From Pseudophaeomoniella oleicola (taxonomy: Eukaryota > Ascomycota > Eurotiomycetes > Phaeomoniellales > Phaeomoniellaceae), in contig QWDQ01000022.1 of assembly GCA_003868215.1 (NCBI GenBank), positions 62,001 to 126,000 of the forward strand: a stretch of DNA of 64,000 bases, in the 5' to 3' direction. A model generated the notes under the pieces. That model made no database searches. It was given only the letters and a program-made list of their open reading frames with translations, and was not told the origin of the DNA. Position 1 is the stretch's first letter. Each line of letters starts with the position of its first letter. This document shows positions 55,579-64,000 of this stretch, one piece after another. A program made the translations under genes and the position numbers.

Positions 55579-57323
55579 TCAAGCCGTGACATTTTCGTAA
55601 AGCTCTCCCAGTCTTTTCTCCATGGTCTGACGACCTTCCAGCGTCTTCCATACCTCGTGTTTAGCCTTATTGACCACGTCCCAAGCCAGGAGGGGTTTGG
55701 TAATCTTGGTGAGATCTTCCTGCTTGTTGGCCCACTCTCTGCTTTTGCGGACCTCAACGCCGGAGCTTATGACGACCAGAGGAACCTTTCTCCGTTGTAT
55801 GGTCCTAGCTTGCAAGATCTCGTTCTTTGTTAAGCTCTGAGCTACCAGGTTCTCTTGTAATTTGGCCTTGATGAACTTGCCACCCTGATAAGCGCTTTTA
55901 CCATATACGCGATCTTCCCTGGAACGGCCCTTGAACAATGCTCCAGCGAGACGGTCGAACCCAAGAGGCGACAATATACCCCGACCCCAAAGTGCGAAAC
56001 CCCTCCCAGGAGAACCGACCTTGTAGAGCAGATCTTCATGAACAGGATCTACTAAGAAGATCCCCTTGATATCACGGCCGTGTCGGCTCGAAAATATACG
56101 GCTGTGGATGCTACCAAAACCGGCTGAGACAAGGATCCATGGGCCTCGTTCGCCTGTCACGGCTAGAGCTTCGCTCAAAGCATCTGCAGACATACCAGCG
56201 GAATGCGACGACGGAGCATTATCGGACCATGCATATCCTGGTCGATCCCCTGTAGTCAATGACATTAATATAGATCCACGGCGTGGGGTAGAACGAGCTT
56301 ACAATAACAATAGCGATCAATTGTACCGTTCGCCCAGGCGTTGTAGGCGAACTCTTCGAAGCTTTCCTCTACTGGGTTCTCGCCGGCCTCAAGGAGCACA
56401 GTAGGTCTGCGTGACCCATCTTCATTGTACGTCACATTGCCGACACAGGCAAGGTGCACCTGGTACTGATCTCCATCTACGTAAATCCGTTCGCCTGGAG
56501 GGGCCAGCGTGGAATCGCGCGCGCGCAGTATGAGCGTCGCTGTGAGTAAGACGGTGATTATGACCATGACAGCCATGATGAAAGTCGCCGTGAAGACAGC
56601 ACACCATTCGCGGAGGGTCTTCCTTGTCTCTTCCCGGCCCGTAAGTCTCTCTTCCTCTTCCTTCTTTCCCCAGCGGACAACACGGGTACTTAAAATATTC
56701 CAAAGACTCATCAAAGTAGCCCACACGACCGAGGCGATTCCAATCCAGCCTTCCTCGAAACGCAATCGTCCCACAGCAAGGATGGTAATCATGTCGACAA
56801 GCAAGATGACCGAAATGACGAGACTGAGCACGATCATCGGTCTCGAAGGGACGGCAAAGAAGAGCAGGCCGACCAGTAGATAGCCGATGGTCAAGGTGGT
56901 GTAAGAGTAGTCGAAGAAGCCGGACCCACGAGAGTTGAAGGGGTAAGGGCTGATGAAGATGGATACAAGGAGGAGCACCCACCAGAGGAAGGTAATGATC
57001 AAGAAGAAGACGGTGATATATCGGAGCATCCGAACAGACCATAGATTGTACGGAGAGACCTGGACAGCTCATCAGTACAAGGTTGATCTTCCATTTGGGA
57101 GTGCGCAACTCACTGCTGGATCATCGGGGCTGAGGTAGCCCTCCTCGGGAGGGGCCAACAACCTCGTTCGTTCATCCGGGTCCCTCTGTCTTCGTGGTGG
57201 AGGAGCGTGACTATTGTTCTGCGATGGCGCTGAGGACACTTCATCCCCCTCTTGGTTGACATCTCCATCCTCCCCTCTGCTCTGCGAGCTGTCGGATTTC
57301 TTTGACCCCCATAACGATACCAT
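55579..57323 (-). CDS. DUF2417 membrane protein with alpha/beta-hydrolase-like domain
   Basis: Integral membrane protein of 545 residues, exons 57323-57114, 57059-56303 and 56249-55579 on the minus strand. The first about 70 residues are hydrophilic and Pro/Asp/Glu-rich. Residues about 78-255 carry six or so hydrophobic segments (YITVFFLIITFLWWVLLLVSIFI, YLLVGLLFFAV, MIVLSLVISVILLVDMITILAV, AVFTATFIMAVMVIITVLLTATLIL), the DUF2417 region known only from fungi. The rest is an alpha/beta-hydrolase fold (PTVLLEAGENP, PWILVSAGFGSIHSRIFSS, IFLVDPVHEDLL, KHEVWK). Where active relatives have a G-x-S-x-G nucleophile elbow, this reads SAGFGS: the Ser position is Gly. The protein may therefore be a pseudoenzyme. 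Function is unknown; mitochondrial or endomembrane location has been suggested for relatives. Confidence 0.85.
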
Positions 57324-58772
57324 GATTCACAGAGGCTGGAAAGACACGGAAATCAGGGATGTCCAAATCAAAAGGAGCCAATAGAGAGGAAATGGGATGG
57401 GATTCAAAGTAGGCTCGGAAATTAGAAGTTTAAACGAATATGAGGGAATGAGAGATATCTCGAGCAGGTATCTAGGTGAAAGCAAACCTAGCTACAGGAG
57501 AGACTCGATGACACAGTGGAAAGGAAGAAAGAAGCTTCCTGACAAAAGGCGGCACAACAAGAAGATTAAAATAACAGGAAGAGGTTGAGCAGTAGCATAA
57601 AGCTACTGGGAAACGGCTTGATCAAAAATTCCCGTGTCCAGAGGCAAAGAACGGTGTTCTTGTTGGAACGACATCATAGCTCAGGTTAGGTTAGGTAAGG
57701 TAGCTTAGCATCATCGGATTGTCTATGTACTGTCAATACATGTAATAAACCCTTCGTCATTGGCTGCTTGAGGTAACTAAACGGGGCTGAAGACTGGCGT
57801 TCTAGTTAAGAACACTACGTAGGTACGACAAGTTCACCCTAAGGCATACCTATCCTTGCTTCTCTTCTAGTGTACTGAGGGGAGCCTACCTACTACGTAG
57901 GTATCTATCTTGTCCGTATAATAACTAATTGCTCTTCACAGATCTAGTAGTATTTATCGTATCGATCAGGTATGGCAGGGATCCTTGCCGCAGGTCATCC
58001 ATTTAGTTGCAGATCCACCACGATCCTTCAAGCCTGTCGAACCCCCCCCCCCGCGCCAACCCACGATACGTACTACGTAGCTAGAAGGGAGGGCCGGTGC
58101 TGTGGCTTTACTCCCGTCTATGGGTATGCTACGTCCATTTCTCAGTCTACTTTTCCCTCACTTTCTCGATGCATTTACAAATCACAACGATAAGGACACT
58201 CTTCTCAACACGATGAGAGGGCGAAAGAGAAGTCCAATGTAGATGTCATGCTGTCCTCGCTACCATAGTTGCTGCCTATCTGTCTCTATAGTAACCCCAC
58301 CACTGCCACCGCCACCAAAGGCTGATCTGAGGGGTCAATATATATCATCATCGACAAAGGCCGGTCTCGACTCCATTTCCAGGTGTCTGTTGTACCACAC
58401 CAACAAAAATACACACACCAGAAAATATGCGCACTTATTATCGTTGCTTGGATGAGTGGCTCCTATTGGCCTCTTCCGTTAGGTTTCGAAAGTTGTTATT
58501 GATAAACTCCTCTTCCTTCTTCAAGGTGAGAATGTGTCAAATGATGGGTTGTACGATATGATGCTGGCCAATGACCGTGCTGGATTTCTGGTTTTCCGCT
58601 TGAAATCGCGCCTACTCTTTAGGAGGATTTCTGAAATCTGACGATGTGAAGTCGCCTAGTCTCTACGAGGAAGTAGTCAAGAAATGTTATGCAGCAATCA
58701 CTCCTTTTGAACGGGATGTAATCATACAGCAAGAACGAACAGAACAGAACAGAACAGAACAGGAGCACCGAT
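57324..58772. other. intergenic, DUF2417 gene upstream / valyl-tRNA synthetase 3' end
   Basis: No gene seen in 1.45 kb. TACTACGTAG copies occur at 57891-57900 and 58071-58080, a run of C near 58041-58053, AGGTTAGG-type repeats near 57685-57700, and AGAAC pentamers at about 58736-58762 close to the valyl-tRNA synthetase stop. Confidence 0.6.
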
Positions 58773-61700
58773 CTATCCCTCTAATGTCAACCGATCAAGC
58801 TCCTTGATCACCTCCTCGAATCTCACCACTTCTGCTTCTGCGTCCTTCAGTTTCTTCTCTTCCGTCTCTTGGGCTTCTGGAGACGCCTTGACCCATCCCT
58901 TGGCACTCATCGTTTGCTGTGATTTGGACACCTTGCCCTTGGCGCCATCAAGCTGTGACTGTGCCTTCTCCTTTTCCTTTCCAAGGTCAACACGACCCGC
59001 GATCCGAAGGTAGACTGCTGCATCGGCACTGACGGCGTAGACAACACATCCCTTCGGAGGGCCTTGATTTCCGGCGGCAAGCACCTCAAGGTTTCCGACG
59101 TATTTGCCTCCCAGTGATTTGATACTGGTGAGTTCAGATTTTGCCGTCTCGAAACTGCTGTCATTGTAGGTCTGGATGTACAGATCTCCTGGCTCCTTGA
59201 ATTGGTAGGTCGAGAGAAGGCTACGAATGCCTTGAGAGATACCCATGACAAATTCGTATTGAGCAGCTGCCGCCGCATTGTCGAAGGCTTTTTCAAACTC
59301 CGGGAAGGGAGCGACCATGATAGATGGAGTCTTGTCACCTGCTCTTCGGGGAAGCTTTTGCCATAGATGCTCAGTGATATATGGCATGATGGGGTGTAAC
59401 ATTAAGAGACCACCTTCTAGTGCAGTGTAGAGTGTCTGTTTGGCCGACTCTTGCTCTTCTTGTGGGACACCTTCTGCAATGATAAATTTGGAATTCTCAA
59501 TGAAGGTATCGCACAACTGGTTGAGCCAGTACGGATAGAGGGCATGGGTCGAATCTGTGAACTCTCGCTGTTCAATCGAGTCATCAACAGCCTTCGCACA
59601 CTGGTTGAACTTGTGAAGAATCCATTTTTCTGCTAACGATAAAGGTTTCGAAGACGTTGGTGACGCGGTAGGCTTGAAGTCATCACCCAGACGTTTCAAA
59701 GCGAAATTTGTTGCCTGTAGAATCTTGTTACAGAATCTGCGGTATCCGGCGATGACACGGATATCGAAAGCAATGTCACCTCCACCGGTGGTGTAATTTA
59801 CAAGTGAAAAGCGAAGAGCATCGGTTCCACATTCGGTGATACCCTGAGGGAATGCCGACTTTTGATAGTCTTTGGCTCTGTTAAGCTCCTTTTGATCAAG
59901 ATTTCCCGATAAGAGCTTTGCGTGTAGTTCTTCAAGTTTGATACCCTCAATGACATCGAGAGGGTCGACAACATTACCAAGCGATTTCGACATCTTCCGT
60001 CCATCCGAGTCTCTGATGAGCGAGTGACAGTACACCTCAGAAAACGGAATCTTGCCCGTCATCTTCAAACCAAGCATAATCATTCTAGCGACCCAGAAGA
60101 ACAAAATGTCCCACCCGGTCTCGAGAACTGAGGTGGGATAGAAATTCTCGAGGTCTTTGGTTTGTCTAGGCCAGCCTAAAGTCGCGAAAGGCCACTGGCC
60201 AGAGGAGAACCAGGTATCAAGGACATCCTCGTCCCATTTGAGCGAGAAGTTCTTACCAGGGAATCTCTTCTCTGCTTTCACACGCGCCTCTTCTTCTGAG
60301 TGGGCACAAACCCAGTAGTCGCCATTAGCATCATCATTGGTCTCTCCCTCGATCTCAATGAAATAAGCCGGCGCGCGGTGGCCCCACCAGAGTTGCCGTG
60401 ACAGACACCAGTCTTGAATGTTCTCAAGCCACATGTAATAATTTTTCTCCGCTGACTCTGGTCTGATCTTGATGGTTCCATTCCGTACCACTTCAAGTGC
60501 AGGCCCAGCGAGATCTTTCATCCGCATCCACCACTGCGCTTTCATCAAAGGCTCGATGATGTCTTTAGTCTTTTGACAAATTGGTACCGGCATAGGGTTG
60601 TCAACCCACTTGACATATAGACCTCTTTCTTTCAACGCTTCAATCACTGCGTAACGTGCATCATAGCGCTTCATTCCTTTAAACGGACCGGCATTCTCGT
60701 TCAAAGTACCGTCGTCATTAAGAATGTTGATAAATTCAAGGTTATGTTGTTTTCCACGAGCAAAATCTTTCGCGTCGTGCGCAGGTGTAATTTTCACAGC
60801 ACCAGTACCAAACGCTGGATCAACATCGTCTGCCGCAACGATCCTCATATATCTGCCTTCGATGAACGGATGCTTGGCTCTCTTTCCTAGAAATTCAGCA
60901 TATCTTGCGTCATTGGGATGCACAGCGATACCCGTATCACCTAGCAGCGTCTCTGGACGTGTCGTGGCAATCTCGATCTTCTTATCGGTTCCTTCGATCT
61001 CATAGTAAAAGTGCGTTAAGACTCCAAATTCAATCTTCTTGTCATAACCTGGAACGGAGAGAAGCGTCCTCCCGGCAAGGTCCATGTTGTCCACTTCCAG
61101 GTTTGACAATGATGTCTGAAGAGCTGTGCACCAATTGACCAAGCGATTGGCCCTGTAGATTATCCCTTCGTCGTGAAGCTTGACAAAGGTTTCCGCGACA
61201 GCAGCCGAGAAATTGCTGTCCATGGTAAAGGCTTCTCTTGTCCAATCCATCGAACCACCCAAGCGCTTCAATTGATTGTTGATATTCTTGTGATACTTGT
61301 CCTTCCAGTCCCAAATTTTTTCAACAAGCCCTTCCCGTCCGTAATCATGTCTAGTCTTGCCTTCCGTCCGCCACAACATCTTCTCAACAACGCTTTGAGT
61401 TGAGATACCAGCATGGTCACACCCTGGTACCCACAGCGTCGTCTTGCCCTTCATCCGCGCATGTCTGATCATTGTATCTTGTAGAGCGTTCGTCAAGGCG
61501 TGACCCATGTGTAGAGATCCAGTGACATTAGGTGGTGGGATCGGGATGACAAAGGTACCCTTATCTTTGGGCTTGCCTTCGGACGTGAGCTCCGGCTCGA
61601 AGAAGCCCTTGGACTGCCACCATTCATAGCGACCATTCTCGACGACCTTGGGTTCATAAGCTTCAGTAGACGTATGAGTTTTCACCTTTTTTTCTTTTGC

Positions 61701-62185
61701 TTTCGGTTGAGCAGCGGCAGCTGCAGCGGCAGCTTCTTGCTTCGCCTTTTTCTCGAGGTACTTTTTCTCCTTCTCGGCCTTCTTGCGCTCTTTCTCAACT
61801 ACAAAGCAGAAGTAGAGGTCAGAACAGTTCGTTATATTCATTACAACGAGTGACTATATGGAGACAAGTGTACAAGAAAGTGACTTGCAGGTCGTTCACA
61901 GGGGGCCAGGGTCATCCTCACGCTCTTTTGCAGACTTTGGCTTCACTTCTGCGCTATCTTGGCTACTACCAATGGCAGCACCTGCATCTTTCCCGCCAAT
62001 GTTTTGCGCAAGTATCTCACTATCGGCAGCTTTTTTGAGCGCCGCGGATGTCTCAGAAGAAAGGGGTGGAGGAGGTCCAGTCACAGACCCAGTGGGTGTT
62101 CCGGCTATGAATTCTAATTAGCGCATGACTTGTACATGGAGCAGGCGTATTTACTTGGGTTGTGCGAAGCTGCGTTCAAAGCCAT
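58773..62185 (-). CDS. VAS1: Valyl-tRNA synthetase
   Basis: Class I aminoacyl-tRNA synthetase that charges tRNA-Val and edits misactivated Thr. Exons on the minus strand: 62185-62155, 62104-61922 and 61798-58773; 1079 residues. A Lys/Ala/Glu-rich basic N-terminal extension (residues about 70-110) is typical of fungal cytosolic forms. HIGH signature PPNVTGSLHMGHAL and KMSKS signature DGRKMSKSLGNV are intact. The CP1 editing domain lies between (TTRPETLLGDTGIAVHP, DDVDPAFGTGAVKITPAHD in pieces). An anticodon-binding domain and a C-terminal coiled coil end the chain. In yeast one gene makes both cytosolic and mitochondrial forms; no strong presequence is seen at this start. The intron at 61799-61921 is 123 bp; donor GTGAGG is chosen because it alone keeps frame into EKERKKAEKEKK. 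Confidence 0.96.
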
Positions 62186-63018
62186 CGTCAATCGCGGAGA
62201 GCGCCTCCAGAACGGAGAGCGAGTGACAAAGCTCCTGACGAGAATTTTGAAGAGCCAACAGGCTATGCTGGATGGAATCAGACCAGAATGACCAGGTGGT
62301 ATTAGTTCAATGGTAACGAAACTTTGGCATGTATCTCAGCTTGGTTGACGGCAATCAATGAGTTACAGTGAGGGAATGACTCAGATAATTCTTTTTTGTT
62401 AAACCTGCGGCAACTGAAATTGAAACGTCAATTCTTGGCATTCATGTCGGAGGGGTCTACGAATGACATCTAATGGCGGAAAACATCATCAAATTGTTTA
62501 AAGATACAACAATTGTTGCTTTCGAAACGTTGCGTAGGATAACTATATGAGAAAGAAAAAGGAGAGGGATATTGCTATTTCAACGCAGATGCTCCCATAG
62601 ACATATCGTGCTTCGTCCGTTGTTTCGTCAATTTCTGTCAACCTCATATAGGCATACATCTTCTCCCATACCACAGGATGTATGGTTTGGCCTTGATGTC
62701 TGGCGCTGTAGGATCCAGACTCAAACGCTTCCTGCGTCTTTCGAATTAATGAAGAACCCCTAGAATCCCTGAAGCTGGTTTTGGCTATTTCGCGGAAATT
62801 CACCGGCCTTGCTGCATAATGGAGATGCGAATTTCACCGCATTTTACTTGATGAGTTTGCGGAGGATCCTCTAACTGCACAACAAGCCACCTTTGAGCTA
62901 GGAGGTATCAAAGGACATGGAAAGATACTAAAGATCTTCGCGTCATGGTAGAATGCGGGGTAGGCGTCTCGCACTGTTGCTTGGAGGACAACAGCTAACG
63001 TTCTGTTTCAAACAAAAA
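62186..63018. other. intergenic, valyl-tRNA synthetase upstream / CKA1 downstream
   Basis: No gene seen in 0.83 kb. It holds the synthetase promoter and the CKA1 3' region. The 86-codon frame at 62543-62803 (minus) has no recognisable product. Confidence 0.5.
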
Positions 63019-64000
63019 TCACGACGTCGCATGTTTCTGACCGCCCTGTGCAGCATTGTTCCTGACAGGTGCGAAATATGGATGTGCCATAGCCTCCTGG
63101 GCCGTAAGACGTTCCTAGATGAAGTAAGTAGCTATTACCGATAATTACCTTCTTCGGGACATACCTGGTGATCGTAGCGTAATAGTTTATCCAGGAAGTC
63201 AAGGGCGTCATTGCTGACGAAACGCTGATTCTCGGAATTGACGAAGCTGTGCCAGCTTTTCCTGGGGAATCTCCCGAGTACATCATCGTACTGTGCATCA
63301 AGCTCTATGTCATAGCGATCCAGGTACTCGAACAAATCATCAGTGCCAAGTACCTTCGCGATCTTCACCAGTTGATCGGTGTTGCTGTTTCCATGGAAGA
63401 ACGGTTCTTTGCGGAATATCATCGACGCAAACATGGCCCCAAGGGACCACATGTCAAGGGAGTAATCATACTCCTGGAAGTCGACAAGCAATTCCGGGCC
63501 TTTGAAATACCGCGATGCTACGCGGACATTGTACTCAGTGCCTGGATGGTAGAATTCAGCCAGGCCCCAGTCAATGAGACGAAGCTATTACGTGTCAGTC
63601 TGTGTTACATTCCGAGGGCATGATGACTTACTTTTCGCTTCTCATGATCTATCATAACGTTGTGCGGTTTGACGTCGCGATGCATGATACCCTTGCTATG
63701 GCAAAAGTCCAAGGCCTTGAGCAGCTCAAAGATATAGAAGCGGACGTCGTAGTCCACAAATCTCGGGTAGAGGGTCCGAAAGTCGGTGTTATTCACGTGT
63801 TCGAAAACGAGACTCGGGGTTTTGCTCTGTGGATCCCGGACAACATCCAGGAGGGCAACGATATTCGGTCCACCAGAGAGATTCTGTAGGATCTTGATCT
63901 CACGCTTTATCTTCTTCTTCTTCACAGGCTTTAGAACCTTAATCACGCATTTCTGATAGTTGACGACGTTAACGCCTTCGAAAACCTCCGAGTACTTTCC
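63019..64000 (-). CDS. CKA1: Casein kinase 2 alpha catalytic subunit (5' partial)
   Basis: Constitutive Ser/Thr kinase acting on acidic sites; works with the CK2 beta subunit. Exons on the minus strand: 64000-63632 (continues outside the window), 63584-63165 and 63114-63019. Visible features: Gly-loop end [18 protein letters not shown], the [20 protein letters not shown] segment with invariant Lys and the basic patch, catalytic HRDVKPHN, the DWG magnesium motif ([11 protein letters not shown]2-specific in place of DFG), activation loop [20 protein letters not shown], and C-terminal [15 protein letters not shown]. The missing part is the first about 45 residues. Introns are 47 and 50 bp. Identity is secure. 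Confidence 0.96.

Noticed and set aside
62543-62803. 86-codon minus-strand frame downstream of CKA1
   Set aside because: No recognisable product and it sits in the probable 3' region of CKA1.
1-64000. Biosynthetic cluster, CRISPR array or giant mobile element
   Set aside because: Genes are conserved housekeeping functions in both orientations with normal spacing; no arrays, transposase, polyketide or peptide synthetase genes are seen.

Overview
This 64 kb window is nuclear chromosomal DNA from a filamentous ascomycete (Pezizomycotina). The evidence is single-copy eukaryotic genes cut by many short introns (mostly 47-70 bp, GT...CTAAC/CTGAC...AG), short intergenic regions, and proteins of fungal type: VPS10, the FACT subunit Pob3, Rsc4, NatB Naa20, a DUF2417 membrane protein and a CVVM-type G-gamma. 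I cannot fix the class or species from sequence alone. Exon junctions were read by eye, so each is a prediction, but every model given keeps frame across all its junctions.

Layout, left to right: PSO2/SNM1 DNA cross-link nuclease (5' cut by the window edge), a short-chain dehydrogenase, a 2.8 kb gene-free stretch with a candidate solo LTR, an APC-family permease, THO1-like SAP protein, POB3, RSC4, CKS1, a DsbA-like thioredoxin-fold protein, a large DEDDy 3'-5' exonuclease, an S9C peptidase, VPS10, RPO26 (RPB6), an unrecognised low-complexity/coiled-coil protein, NAA20, eIF3a, a G-protein gamma subunit, an Rdx (SelW-like) protein, a class I cyclic-nucleotide phosphodiesterase, NPL4, a DUF2417/alpha-beta hydrolase membrane protein, valyl-tRNA synthetase, and CK2 alpha (5' cut by the right edge).

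The content is mainly housekeeping: chromatin and transcription (POB3, RSC4, RPO26, THO1), cell cycle and signalling (CKS1, CKA1, G-gamma, cAMP phosphodiesterase), translation (eIF3a, ValRS, NatB), and sorting or quality control (VPS10, NPL4). I see no biosynthetic cluster, CRISPR, prophage, tRNA or rRNA. G-gamma and the phosphodiesterase both belong to the cAMP/heterotrimeric G-protein axis and lie about 3 kb apart at their 3' ends, but nothing shows that they are co-regulated.

The most notable signals are structural. The start codon of POB3 appears to be split by an intron (AT|G). The G-gamma gene has an in-frame, intron-spanning N-terminal extension of 76 residues with a Cys/His motif. The DsbA-like gene carries a possible 26-nt poison exon whose inclusion makes an immediate stop. 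The phosphodiesterase has a GC-AG intron. The DUF2417 protein appears to have lost its hydrolase nucleophile. An unexplained perfect 18-bp inverted repeat lies near 25.1 kb.
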